This document shows, one piece after another, positions 1-8,052 of a stretch of DNA of 64,000 nt. The position numbers and the translations under genes were made by a program. Below the pieces are notes generated by a model. That model was given only the letters and a program-made list of their open reading frames with translations, did not search any database and had not been told where the DNA came from. Source of the stretch: Tolypothrix sp. PCC 7910 (lineage in GTDB: Bacteria > Cyanobacteriota > Cyanobacteriia > Cyanobacteriales > Nostocaceae); contig NZ_CP050440.1 in NCBI RefSeq assembly GCF_011769525.1, positions 1,981,001-2,045,000 of the forward strand, in the 5' to 3' direction. How positions within the stretch are numbered: position 1 is the stretch's first letter; every line of letters begins with the position of its first letter.

Positions 1-247
1 CTCCTAAAAATCCAGTCGCTACCATTAACTTGATTTCTGGAGAAATAATTTCCACTTTTTCTAGAGTTAAAGTGGCGAAAAATCCCATAGCTAAACAACC
101 ACTCAAATTAATAAAAAAAGTGCCATAGGGAAAGCTAACGCCAAAGCGATTAGCAAACCACAATGTTAGATAATATCGGCTTAAAGCACCTGCGATCGCA
201 CCTAAACTAATGGCGATAGGATTACGTAAATTAGGGTCTTGTAACAT
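1..247 (-). CDS. crcB: Fluoride ion channel CrcB/FluC, N-terminal part (cut by window edge)
   Basis: The reverse strand from the ATG at 247 reads as the first ~82 residues of a CrcB/Fluc protein. Family marks are visible: an N-terminal [12 protein letters not shown] stretch (the family G-G-x-x-G-A-x-x-R-Y helix), then [12 protein letters not shown], matching the conserved P-x-G-T-x-x-x-N-x-x-G segment whose Asn lines the pore. Members are ~125-residue membrane proteins that form dual-topology dimers and export fluoride. The 3' third lies outside the window. No fluoride riboswitch is recognised in the ~50 bases upstream. The start codon lies only 21 bases from that of the divergent remnant ORF at 269. 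Confidence 0.85.
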   Translation of the reverse strand, partial: MLQDPNLRNPIAISLGAIAGALSRYYLTLWFANRFGVSFPYGTFFINLSGCLAMGFFATLTLEKVEIISPEIKLMVATGFLG

Positions 248-268
248 ATTACAAAACTAAGATTTTCA

Positions 269-430
269 ATGAGCAAATATTACTACTTATACATCAAAAG
301 AATTACAGCAGATTGCAAGTTAAGTAAAGAATGTGATAAACATAACCATGATCATTGCCAACGCTGTGCTGCATCTTGTCACCGTTGTGCTGATTCTTGC
401 CGTCAATTAGCCAGTACAAGTAAAATTTAA
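269..430 (+). pseudogene. Remnant of a Cys-rich four-helix-bundle copper-binding protein
   Basis: A 53-codon frame whose last ~35 residues read KECDKHNHDHCQRCAASC, then HRCADSCRQLA. The spacing C-x2-C-x3-C-x2-C-x3-C with preceding His residues is that of the last helices of DUF326/Csp-type copper-binding proteins, normally ~110-130 residues. The first ~15 codons (YYYLYIKR...) do not look like the family, so the N-terminal half is missing and the ATG at 269 is probably fortuitous. I infer a truncated gene left by a rearrangement next to crcB; a short expressed metal-binding peptide is a less likely alternative. Confidence 0.5.
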
Positions 431-731
431 AAATTTCCTAGTAAGGTTCTCAGCCCTCAAATTGAAGGCTAAAGCGCTGACTAAGTATTTATTGAGTATG
501 ACAATACTTAATTCTTAATAAAGAAGTAATTTATAATACAGTTCATTTTTCCCAAGAATTATACAAAAGCAAAGCTAATAGTATTTTTGCAACTTTAGTG
601 GGAAAACCGTACTGAATTGGAGCGTAATTTCTACCTGCTAAATACCTATTTAGGTGGTTAGAATCATAGTACGGCTTGAGTAATGCTGTTGTTTAAAAAA
701 TCAATTACAGCATTAGTAGGAGAGCAAAAAT
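431..731. other. Intergenic region upstream of htpX
   Basis: No gene seen. It holds an imperfect dyad (CCGTACT near 606, AGTACGG near 670) enclosing a second short hairpin (CTAAATA/TATTTAG), which could be a structured htpX leader. A good ribosome binding site (AGGAG, 718-722) precedes the htpX start. Confidence 0.4.
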
Positions 732-1601
732 ATGGGAAATCAATTCAAAACTTTAGTATTGCTAGCTACTCTTAGTGGCTTATTAATTGCAATTAGTTAC
801 TGGATAATTGGCGGCAGTACTGGGTTAATTATAGGTATTGGTTTAGCAGCAGTCACAAACCTATTTTCCTGGTATCAATCAGATAAAATCGCGTTGGCTG
901 TATATCGCGCCCAACCTGTAAGTGAAGCAGAAGCACCGAAGCTTTATCGCATGGTGCAAAAGTTATCTCAGCGGGCAAATATCCCCATGCCAGGAGTTTA
1001 TATTGTCCCTAGTCAAACTGCTAATGCTTTCGCTACAGGACGCGATCCAGAACATGCGGCTGTTGCTGTTACAGAAGGAATTTTGCAGATATTACCAGAG
1101 GATGAACTCGAAGGCGTAATTGCCCACGAACTCACCCACATTATTAATCGTGATACCCTGACACAAGCTGTTGCAGCCACAATCGCTGGTGCAATTTCAT
1201 TCTTGGCGCAAATGGTAAGTTATAGCTTATGGTTTGGCGGTGGTTCACGTGATGATGACAGAGGTGGAAATCCTTTAGGTGTTTTATTAACAGTATTACT
1301 TGCACCTTTAGCTGCCACAATTATTCAGTTAGGTATCTCACGTACCAGAGAATTTTCTGCTGATGCTGGTGCTGGGAAACTAACAGGTAATCCTCGCGCT
1401 TTAGCTAGGGCATTACAACGTTTAGAAGCTACAGCTAGACAGTTGCCTTTAGATGCTAATCCAGCTTTTGAACCATTATTAATTATCAATCCCATTTCTG
1501 GAAAGTTTCTTGGTAACTTGTTCTCTAGTCATCCATCTACTGAGGATCGTGTTGAGCAATTGCTTAAATTAGAGCAACAATTGACAACAACAGCTTATTA
1601 A
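732..1601 (+). CDS. htpX: M48 family zinc metalloprotease HtpX
   Basis: 289 residues, the usual HtpX length. Two N-terminal membrane helices (about 7-28 and 31-48) are followed by the protease core with the zinc motif HELTH at 132-136 and the third ligand Glu in SRTREFSAD near 207. Two more hydrophobic segments (about 146-168 and 183-202) flank a Gly/Asp-rich loop. HtpX degrades misfolded membrane proteins with its active site on the cytoplasmic face, overlapping in role with FtsH, which is also encoded here (19142-21079). The start is supported by AGGAG ten bases upstream. The next gene follows by ~130 bases and may be co-transcribed. Confidence 0.93.
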   Translation: MGNQFKTLVLLATLSGLLIAISYWIIGGSTGLIIGIGLAAVTNLFSWYQSDKIALAVYRAQPVSEAEAPKLYRMVQKLSQRANIPMPGVYIVPSQTANAFATGRDPEHAAVAVTEGILQILPEDELEGVIAHELTHIINRDTLTQAVAATIAGAISFLAQMVSYSLWFGGGSRDDDRGGNPLGVLLTVLLAPLAATIIQLGISRTREFSADAGAGKLTGNPRALARALQRLEATARQLPLDANPAFEPLLIINPISGKFLGNLFSSHPSTEDRVEQLLKLEQQLTTTAY

Positions 1602-1619
1602 GTTGAAGTCAAAAGTCAC

Positions 1620-1645
1620 AGAGACGCGATTAATCGCGTCTGTAA
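1620..1645. repeat. Palindromic dispersed repeat GACGCGATTAATCGCGTC (copy 1)
   Basis: A perfect palindrome flanked by AGA and TGTA. The same unit recurs between genes near 27832, 32843, 39500 and, with one change, 43135. It is an interspersed hairpin element of unknown function. Confidence 0.7.
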
Positions 1646-1732
1646 CCAAAAGTCAAATTATTAGTGGCTAATTAGTACAGGGTGCAATTCTTAATTGGAT
1701 AAGAAAATTTGCAATTTAAGGATGTTTTAGCT

Positions 1733-2131
1733 ATGACTGACAATAACTTTGAATCAACAGTAGTAGTAGAAATTAGTCCTCAAACTCACGAATTAGTAGA
1801 AACTGAAATGGCTGGCGAAACTGATGAAGTGAAGCGCGAAACTAAAGCGTTAATTGAAGCACTCAAAAGACGCGCCCAAACTGAAGCCGAATCAGCAGGT
1901 ACTCTTACCCGCGAAACCTATTTAAACGCTGTACGCCAAGCGCGGGAAGCCTTAGAAGGGGAAAAACTCATAGAACGCGATCGCATTGAACGTTCTTGGG
2001 CGGTAATGCAGGATGAAGCTGAGAAAAATTGGCACCTGCTAATTCAAGAGATTACAGGATTTGGCGATCGCGTGCAAAGTGCTGCCAAAGCTGCTTGGGA
2101 AGCCTTCAACGCCCCTCGTCCTCAAAGTTAA
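1733..2131 (+). CDS. Conserved cyanobacterial hypothetical protein, coiled-coil rich
   Basis: A 132-residue soluble protein, strongly charged and predicted helical (runs of Glu, Lys, Arg, Gln), without membrane segments or cysteines. I do not recognise a named domain. The ATG at 1733 is preferred over an upstream in-frame TTG at 1709 because AAGGA lies ~11 bases upstream of it. It follows htpX in the same direction and ends just before a strong bidirectional terminator, so the two may form one unit. Two GCGATCGC sites lie inside it. Function unknown. Confidence 0.7.
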   Translation: MTDNNFESTVVVEISPQTHELVETEMAGETDEVKRETKALIEALKRRAQTEAESAGTLTRETYLNAVRQAREALEGEKLIERDRIERSWAVMQDEAEKNWHLLIQEITGFGDRVQSAAKAAWEAFNAPRPQS

Positions 2132-2201
2132 TCAGATATACAAACTCTGAGGAGAATTACTACCTACAATTGAATAAAAGCAGATTCACTAAATAGCAAT
2201 T

Positions 2202-2256
2202 AAAATATAAATGAGTAAGGGCACAAGATTGTTGTGCTCTTACTCATTTATATTTT
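2202..2256. terminator. Bidirectional intrinsic terminator
   Basis: A 25-bp inverted repeat (arms 2202-2226 and 2232-2256, loop GATTG) with only one imperfect pair. It starts with A-rich and ends with T-rich sequence, so it can terminate from both sides. It sits between the convergent genes ending at 2131 (+) and 2286 (-). Confidence 0.88.
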
Positions 2257-2285
2257 GTTCTCAAATACTCTCATCAATACTTTTA

Positions 2286-2711
2286 TCAAAAAGAGAACTT
2301 ATAGGAAACATTACCTTCTTCATCCACTTCAAATCCAGCATTAAGTTCTTGAGCTTTTTCATCTAAATATTGTTTAGATGACTGAATTGGAATATCAGCA
2401 TTTTTTGCCATTTGTAATACTGTAATTTTTCCAGCATTGGTTTCAACTAATTTTAAAAATACTGATTCAAGACGCTGTTGTTCGGATGCGAGAATTAATG
2501 CTTTTTCTTTTCTGTTTTGCTGGACTAAAGACCAACTCAGCCATCCTCCGATCATGGTTGAGGGAAGAGTAAAAATAGTTAAAGCTGCTATTGCAGCATT
2601 CTTATCTTTTTCAGTAGTTTTGGGATTTAGGATATCGATAATCACTGCGGCAGAAAATGGAATACCGAATAATAAAAAACATACAGCTAAAAATTTTTTA
2701 ACTAATTTCAT
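2286..2711 (-). CDS. Small two-helix membrane protein of unknown function
   Basis: 141 residues. Two hydrophobic helices (about 4-26 and 40-62) are separated by a charged loop, and a basic segment and a ~75-residue cytoplasmic tail follow. The tail pattern (helix, ITVLQMAKNADIPIQSSKQYL, then two short strands at the end) resembles a winged-helix fold: turn, recognition helix, then a beta hairpin. That is an inference from pattern only. No close ribosome binding site is visible. It shares the terminator at 2202-2256 with the opposing gene. Confidence 0.65.
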   Translation of the reverse strand: MKLVKKFLAVCFLLFGIPFSAAVIIDILNPKTTEKDKNAAIAALTIFTLPSTMIGGWLSWSLVQQNRKEKALILASEQQRLESVFLKLVETNAGKITVLQMAKNADIPIQSSKQYLDEKAQELNAGFEVDEEGNVSYKFSF

Positions 2712-2956
2712 ATAAATAGCTTTAGTTAAAAATGATACTTATATTATACTCTCTGTTTTATGAGGTCATGTGTAATTTATTACTAAATATTATATCCAAA
2801 GAAAAGCTTGGGTAGAGCAAGGTAAAGAGTGTAAATATTGTGTCGGTATTATTGCGTAGTCTTACTATGAATTGAGATAAAAATTAGCATAGAAAAGACT
2901 AGACACACAGGTATTAGTGTGCGATCGCATTCCGGCGAGAATAAAAAATTATCGTA

Positions 2957-3967
2957 TTAGCGTGGATTAATGCACTTAAGGCGATCGCAACCTAAATGTT
3001 GAGTCATCATTGCAGATAGTTGTTGAGAAGCCAAACCATCAATATTTAATTCTCGCTTAATTTGCTCATAGCCTTCTCCCTGCACTATCCTATTTGCCAT
3101 TTGCTGAAACTGTGTCCAAGTTAAATCACTTTCCACAAATGCTTTGGCTAGAGTAATTACCAATTCCTCATAATCATTATCTTCAAGTTTTGTCATCATC
3201 CGGTGTTCAATATGTAGCGAATCATCAAAACAGTAATACCAAGACTTTGGTTGCTGCTGGAGTACCGTTGTGAAAAAATCTTGCTGCTTAGGACGACTCA
3301 CAGCGCGATCGCCTTCGCTACAAACCATTAATATAGGAGCAGCAACAGAATTTGGGCCCTGTTTTAACAGCTTTTCTCCTAATTCTAGAAATATGCGTAA
3401 TGCGGGAATCCGAAAACCTTTATAGCCAAAATTACCAGATGCGTCTTTATTAAACCATTCAAAGTAAATCGGCAGAATTTTAATTAACCAATCGAATATT
3501 AACTGATGACTACCTAAATAAGGTGTGAACAATAAAGCGCGATCAATCAACTGCGGATACTCTAAAGCTAACCAAGCTGCTAAAGTTCCACCTGTTGATA
3601 ATCCACCTACTACAACTTCTTTTCCTAAAGTTTTAGCAACTTCTAACCAATCCAGCACAAATTGTTGATAAGTCTGAATGTTTGTAGGAAGTGGTGGCGG
3701 ATTTTTACGGTTCCATTCACCGGAGAGTCCATGACCAGGTTGTAAAGGAACTAAAACGTTGTATCCTTGGTGGAAAAACGCTTTACCAATCGGATCAAAT
3801 TGGTAAGGCCCAGCTGTAAAGCCATGCAAGAATAGACATACTTTGTCAGTGGAGTGAGGATGGACAAAAAATTTTGAACGACAAGCTTCATTTTTGAGTC
3901 CCATATTAGACTCTGATTGCTGAACTTTTTCCAGAATTTTTGCTGTCTCCTGAATATTAATTGTCAC
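2957..3967 (-). CDS. Alpha/beta hydrolase (carboxylesterase/lipase-like)
   Basis: 336 residues from a GTG at 3967, chosen because GGAG and GAGG lie at sensible distances upstream; an ATG at 3904 is the other option. The fold marks are clear: oxyanion loop HGFTAG near residue 48, nucleophile elbow GLSTGG with Ser near 124, acid in SEGDRAV near 220, and a His in SLHIEHR near 252-255. No signal peptide is visible, so it is likely cytoplasmic. The substrate cannot be told. It resembles monoacylglycerol-lipase/carboxylesterase relatives common in cyanobacteria. Confidence 0.85.
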   Translation of the reverse strand: MTINIQETAKILEKVQQSESNMGLKNEACRSKFFVHPHSTDKVCLFLHGFTAGPYQFDPIGKAFFHQGYNVLVPLQPGHGLSGEWNRKNPPPLPTNIQTYQQFVLDWLEVAKTLGKEVVVGGLSTGGTLAAWLALEYPQLIDRALLFTPYLGSHQLIFDWLIKILPIYFEWFNKDASGNFGYKGFRIPALRIFLELGEKLLKQGPNSVAAPILMVCSEGDRAVSRPKQQDFFTTVLQQQPKSWYYCFDDSLHIEHRMMTKLEDNDYEELVITLAKAFVESDLTWTQFQQMANRIVQGEGYEQIKRELNIDGLASQQLSAMMTQHLGCDRLKCINPR

Positions 3968-4204
3968 GCCTCTTTGCTCCAAAATCAAAATTAATAATTT
4001 CCCTAAATCAATTCAAGTGACTCAATATTGTTGAGTCATTTTTTCACTAATCTTATTTTTGAATGTATTGCTGTAGAATTTACCTCAACAATATAAGCAG
4101 CCACATCCAACTAACGTAGTAATTTATAGCGACTATGTTTAAAATTAAGCGATCGCAAAAGGGCTAATCACTAGACCTCTTACACGAATGTAAAATTTGC
4201 CCTC

Positions 4205-4296
4205 ATCCCCCAACCCCTTCTCCCAATTTTGGGAGCAGGGAAGTAAATTTCAAAGTCCCTCTCCCAAGCGTGGGAGAGGGATTTAGGGTGAGGGCT
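4205..4296. repeat. Interspersed C-rich/G-rich hairpin repeat
   Basis: CCCTCATCC...TTGGGAG and CCCTCTCCCAAGCGTGGGAGAGGG form nested dyads. The same family (CCCTCACCCCCAGCCCCTCT type) recurs at 7300-7380, 10245-10320 and 11495-11525. It fills most of the otherwise gene-free 3968-4379 interval. Confidence 0.6.
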
Positions 4297-4379
4297 TTGG
4301 ATTCATGCAAGAGATGTATACTGTATAAAATATAAAATTAGAGAAAATTCGCGTATTTTAACGGAACTAAGCAAGCAAA

Positions 4380-6020
4380 ATGGCGAAATATGCATTGCTG
4401 ATTGGAGCTAGTGAGTATGAGTCTCAAAAAATAAATAACTTATCTGGCGTAGTCAAAGATATTGAAGCAATGCAGCGTGTTTTGCAGAATTCAGGGATAG
4501 GCGGGTTTGATGAAGTGAAATTTTTGCCTAATCCTGATTCTGATACCATGCGCTCAGAAATTGAGCAGTTGTTTATGGAAAAATGCCAGAAAGATGACGT
4601 AGTGCTGCTTTATTTTTCTGGACATGGCTATAGACATGAAGACGGAAGTTTATTTTTTATCAGCCGCAACACTCAAGTTAATCCTCAAGGTTTCCCCAGA
4701 ATTGGTACAGCAGTAGATGCCAAATTCATCCATCAAAATTACATGAGTCGTAGCAAATCTAAGCGACAAGTTTTAATTCTTGACTGTTGCTTTAGCGGTG
4801 CTTTTGCAGAAGGAATGAGTGCCAAAGATATTGCTAATCTTAGTATTAAAAATGAAATTGGTGAGCAATTAGGTGGTGAAGGTAGAGCTGTGCTAACTTC
4901 ATCAACAGCTACACAACAATCCTTTGAAGATTCAGGCGGCGGAGTTTACACCCGCTACTTGGTTGAGGGGATTGAAAAAGGATCTGCTGATAGTGACAAC
5001 GATGGTGTGATTACCGTAGCTGAACTGCATGAATATGCCAAGCGCAAGGTGCAGGAAGCAAAACCAGCGATGAAGCCAGAAATCTTTGCAGTCAAGGAAG
5101 GTTATACAATTCGCCTAGCCAAAGCACCAGTAGGCGATCCTCAATTAGAGTATCGCAAAGAAGTTGAGCAACGTATCAGAAATGGTCGTGTCTCAGTTGT
5201 AGGGCGTAGGGTTCTTACTCGTAGACAAAGGGAGTTGGGGTTACAGCTGGAAATAGCAGCAGCGATAGAAGCAGAAGTTCTCAAACCATTCCATGAGTTA
5301 CAGGAAAGCTTGCAGGAATACGAACAAACCCTGACTGAAGCATTAGAAGAAGAACCAATTCTCAGTGATGGAACTGTTGATGATTTGCAGCGATTACAGC
5401 AAATTCTCAAACTTCGAGATGAGGATATTGCAGCTATACATAAGCGCTTGATTCCTCAGCAGTCAATTACAACAAGTAACACTATTTCCCCGCCACCAAC
5501 TTCAACAATTGACATCAAAGAACCGACAGATCAAGAAGACGATGACCTCAGTTCCGAAAAAGGCGTAAACTATAGCAAACTACGCGACTTGTTAGCAGCA
5601 GGGAACTGGAAAGATGCTGATCATGAAACATATCTAGTGATGATTCAAGCTTTAGGTAAGATGAAACGTAATGAGTTTGAGTCTGAAGAGTTATTAAACT
5701 TCCCTTGTACCGATCTCTGCACAATTGACCGCTTATGGGTCAAATATAGCAATGGACGCTTTGGCTTCAGCGTTCAAAAAAAAATCTACTTGAGCGTTGG
5801 CGGTAAGGCAGACGGTAAGTATTACGGAGAAGCCTGGGATAAATTTGGCGATCGCGTAGGATGGAGAGTGGAAAGGAACTGGATTTGGTACACCCAAGTC
5901 ACTTTTTATATCTCAGCCCCTAGGGGACACTTACCTAGCCTGAGGCGGGGAGGGATGGGATTCCCAGGCGATAGGATATTTGGTGTTCTCTTCTCTCGCA
6001 TTGAGACTTGTAAAGTGTAA
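4380..6020 (+). CDS. Caspase-family (metacaspase-like, C14) protein with C-terminal GUN4 domain
   Basis: 546 residues with three parts. Residues 1-240 are a caspase-like peptidase: core strand KYALLIGASEY, catalytic His in YFSGHGYR (~82), catalytic Cys in LILDCCFSG (~137). Residues 250-390 are a helical, Glu-rich linker. Residues ~395-540 form a GUN4 domain, recognised by YSKLRDLLAAGNWKDAD, FPCTDLCTIDRLWVKYS, GRFGFSVQ and the late AP(R)GHLPS motif. GUN4 binds porphyrins/bilins and helps Mg-chelatase in tetrapyrrole synthesis. Fused to caspase or kinase domains it is thought to act as a sensor or effector module in cyanobacterial conflict-type proteins. No membrane segment is visible. It lies ~3.7 kb upstream of a NACHT NTPase on the same strand, separated by repeat-rich DNA, so co-transcription is not implied. 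Confidence 0.9.
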   Translation: MAKYALLIGASEYESQKINNLSGVVKDIEAMQRVLQNSGIGGFDEVKFLPNPDSDTMRSEIEQLFMEKCQKDDVVLLYFSGHGYRHEDGSLFFISRNTQVNPQGFPRIGTAVDAKFIHQNYMSRSKSKRQVLILDCCFSGAFAEGMSAKDIANLSIKNEIGEQLGGEGRAVLTSSTATQQSFEDSGGGVYTRYLVEGIEKGSADSDNDGVITVAELHEYAKRKVQEAKPAMKPEIFAVKEGYTIRLAKAPVGDPQLEYRKEVEQRIRNGRVSVVGRRVLTRRQRELGLQLEIAAAIEAEVLKPFHELQESLQEYEQTLTEALEEEPILSDGTVDDLQRLQQILKLRDEDIAAIHKRLIPQQSITTSNTISPPPTSTIDIKEPTDQEDDDLSSEKGVNYSKLRDLLAAGNWKDADHETYLVMIQALGKMKRNEFESEELLNFPCTDLCTIDRLWVKYSNGRFGFSVQKKIYLSVGGKADGKYYGEAWDKFGDRVGWRVERNWIWYTQVTFYISAPRGHLPSLRRGGMGFPGDRIFGVLFSRIETCKV

Positions 6021-6357
6021 CATCTAAGGCTTTGAGAAATTTTAGAAGATTTATTACAAGCCCCTCATTCACGGTATAATCAGCATTTCGGATTTCCAAT
6101 ACCTGGCACTGCGGGGTTATAACAGTTCGCCAGAATAAATTTTTCTGCTACCTCATGCACCTCGGTATCTTCAGTTACTCTTTGCTTATCCCAAGGTAAA
6201 CTCATCTGTCCCGGTGACTTTTTAGACTTACCATCCTTCTTCATTGATGGTAAAAAGCGATTACCCCAGAATTGTTGATGGTGCGTCGGTGCGTTGCGCT
6301 GCGCGACAACACACCCTACATTTAAATGTATTAACAATTGAGTTATCAACGTTACAA
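6021..6357. other. Gene-free stretch with a dispersed GTGCGTCGGTGCGTTGCG-type repeat
   Basis: No convincing gene. The stretch 6280-6336 (GTGCGTCGGTGCGTTGCGCT, then GCGACAACACACCCTACA) is an inverted copy of 44757-44803, where it reads TAGGGTGTGTTGTCGCGC and so on. An 89-codon frame on the minus strand (6080-6349) runs through the repeat and looks fortuitous. Confidence 0.55.
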
Positions 6358-6490
6358 CATTAAGAACAAAACCTTGACCATTAAGAATAAAACCTTGACC
6401 ATTAAGAACAAAACCTCGACCATTAAGAACAAAACCTTGACTATTAAGAACAAAACCTCGACCATTAAGAACAAAACCTCGATCATTAAG
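6358..6490 (+). repeat. 21-bp tandem repeat array, six full copies
   Basis: Units of CATTAAGAACAAAACCTTGAC start at 6358, 6379, 6400, 6421, 6442 and 6463, and a decayed seventh follows. Variation is confined to a few positions (TTG/TCG, AAC/AAT, CAT/TAT). The 21-bp unit is a multiple of three, so one frame stays open through the array (IKNKTLT repeats). The array ends ~300 bases upstream of the gene at 6793. Its paralogue at 47095-47460 also has a 21-bp array upstream, of unrelated sequence. Confidence 0.93.
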
Positions 6491-6591
6491 AATTAAAATT
6501 CAAGCGCTCGCTCTTTAGGAAAAACTTTTTGGTTTACTCTTAATACCATTTCACTAAAACCCTGATACATATAGATTTCGCGTAGGGACAA

Positions 6592-6651
6592 GGCATTGCC
6601 GTGCCCTCTAGAATATATTGATGTGTCGCAAACATTATTTAAATTGGTATA
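6592..6651 (+). repeat. Left copy of a ~58-bp inverted repeat pair
   Basis: This stretch (core CTCTAGAATATATTGATGTG, then TCGCAAACATTATTT) occurs again in inverted orientation at 10141-10198 with about three differences. Together the two copies bracket the 6.8-10.1 kb genes. Confidence 0.85.
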
Positions 6652-6792
6652 AAATCACACTCAATGGCTAAATACAGAGAAATCACGGACATCAATAAAA
6701 AGTTTTGTTAAAAAAATTGCTATTTTTGCTGAACCAGAATTTAACTCAATTGAGGCAAACTAGCTATATAAAACTCTTAAAAGGATAAATTT

Positions 6793-7188
6793 ATGACTCG
6801 CAAGAAACGTACATCCCGGATTGTAGAAAAAGCTGAGTTTAGAATCGCCGGACTTAAAGTTATTGATCCAAATATAACATTTGATAATAATTACAACTTA
6901 CAAAATCTGACTCAATTAATACAGCAGTTTCACGGTATGCTTGATGATTATCATGATGCTATGGCTGTAATTGAATCTTCTAGAACCAAGCTTGACGAGA
7001 TGGAAAAAACCATCAGCAATATTTCCGATAAAATGCTGGCTGGGGTTGGGTTCAAGTATGGCAAAGACAGCAATGAATATGAGCTTGCTGGTGGCGTTAA
7101 ACTAAGCGAACGTGTCCGCAAAAGTAGATTAACCCGCTTAAAAAATAGCGCAGAGAAAACAGCAGATAATAATGTAGCAACAGCCTAG
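6793..7188 (+). CDS. Small basic hypothetical protein, paralogue of the protein at 47095-47460
   Basis: 131 residues from an ATG preceded by AAGGA. A very basic N-terminus (TRKKRTSR) and basic C-terminus flank a helical, probably coiled-coil middle (about 35-85). A characteristic segment KMLAGVGFKYGKDSNEYELA with following GG (about 86-108) is matched in the paralogue by KMLLSVASRYGKTSDEYGMA and GG. No known domain is recognised. The basic ends suggest nucleic-acid binding, which is inference. A 21-bp tandem array precedes the gene, as in the paralogue. It sits between inverted repeats (6592 and 10141) with the NACHT gene downstream. Confidence 0.72.
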   Translation: MTRKKRTSRIVEKAEFRIAGLKVIDPNITFDNNYNLQNLTQLIQQFHGMLDDYHDAMAVIESSRTKLDEMEKTISNISDKMLAGVGFKYGKDSNEYELAGGVKLSERVRKSRLTRLKNSAEKTADNNVATA

Positions 7189-7260
7189 CACCGCAAGGCG
7201 GAAGTCAGACTTCCAATTAAAACAATACCCACGGGGGTAGGGGCAAGGCACCGATCATTG

Positions 7261-7380
7261 GTGTCAACTTAACGTGAAACCCCTTTGGTTGCAAGGTTTC
7301 GCCCTCACCCCCAGCCCCTCTCCCACCAGGAGAGGGGAGCAAGAGATTTAGTTCCCCTTCTCCTGCGGGAGAAGGGGTTA
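7261..7380 (+). repeat. ~115-bp direct repeat, copy 1
   Basis: GTGTCAACTTAACGTGAAAC, GGTTGCAAGGTTTCGCCCTC, AGGGGAGCAAGAGATT and a CCCCTTCTCC...GGAGAAGGGG hairpin occur here in the same order and orientation as at 10203-10317. Two repeat copies thus flank the Gln-rich protein and NACHT genes. This repeat takes up much of the 7189-7586 gene-free interval. Confidence 0.85.
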
Positions 7381-7586
7381 GAGGGCGCAAGGTTTTTGCC
7401 CTCACTCCAACCCCTCTCCCACCGGGCTACGGTGTATACACAAGTCTTGAAATTATCCTAAATGTCTTTAATTTTGAATTTTGAATTGTTAATATTGATA
7501 CCATTACTGAACTGGATGAATAGCAATTTTGCAGTAGATCCAGAAATTGCAGAACTATATATAAGAGCAAAACTAACAAAAAAGCT

Positions 7587-8030
7587 ATGTTTGGTAAAAA
7601 ACAACCAGAACAACCAAGCCAATCTCAAAGTATTAGTGGTGTAAATTTAACTGGGAGTGCTATTCAACAAGGACAGGCGGGACGAGATCTTCAGCAAAGT
7701 CAATCGAGCAAACTGGACACACAGCAGCAAATCACTAACACTGATGTAGTTAAGCAATTGGAGAATTTGGAAACAGCCATTAAAGCGGCTTCACTGACTC
7801 CAGATGAAAAAGATGAACTACTAGACTATTTACGCCCCGCCAAGCGCGAAGTCAACAAGGAAGAACCAAACAAAGATTTGGTAGGACAGAATCTCAAACA
7901 AGTCAATGAGACTCTCAAAACAATGAAAGAAACCACCGAAGCCGGAAAAAGCCTGTGGCAAACAGGACAGGAAGTTTTTCAGGCTATTACTCCCTGGTTA
8001 GGAGTGGCGGCAAAACTCATTGGAATGTAG
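7587..8030 (+). CDS. Small Gln-rich protein with RD motif, upstream partner of NACHT protein
   Basis: 147 residues. The N-terminal ~45 residues are polar and Gln/Ser-rich with SGVNLTGSAIQQGQAGRDLQ. The middle (50-115) is helical and charged (SLTPDEKDELLDYLRPAKRE, EEPNKDLVGQNLKQVNETL). The last ~20 residues (VFQAITPWLGVAAKLIGM) are hydrophobic or amphipathic and could touch membrane or a partner. The N-terminal pattern is echoed at the start of the neighbouring NACHT protein (SEVQQTQANRDAVSFQNSQ). It ends 22 bases before that gene, so the two are likely co-transcribed and may interact. No named domain is claimed. The ribosome binding site is weak. Confidence 0.72.
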   Translation: MFGKKQPEQPSQSQSISGVNLTGSAIQQGQAGRDLQQSQSSKLDTQQQITNTDVVKQLENLETAIKAASLTPDEKDELLDYLRPAKREVNKEEPNKDLVGQNLKQVNETLKTMKETTEAGKSLWQTGQEVFQAITPWLGVAAKLIGM

Positions 8031-8052
8031 AGATTCTTATTGATTATGGGTG

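Noticed and set aside
247..269. Fluoride riboswitch before crcB
   Set aside because: The upstream stretch is too short before the divergent frame and lacks the class's conserved core.
5141..5410. Cys/Ser-rich minus-strand frame inside the caspase-GUN4 gene
   Set aside because: Shadow of the Glu-rich linker coding sequence.
6080..6349. 89-codon minus-strand frame
   Set aside because: It runs through a dispersed repeat and its translation has no recognisable or conserved-looking features.
6358..6490. Array 1 considered as a CRISPR
   Set aside because: Units are contiguous 21-mers without unique spacers and no cas genes are in the window.
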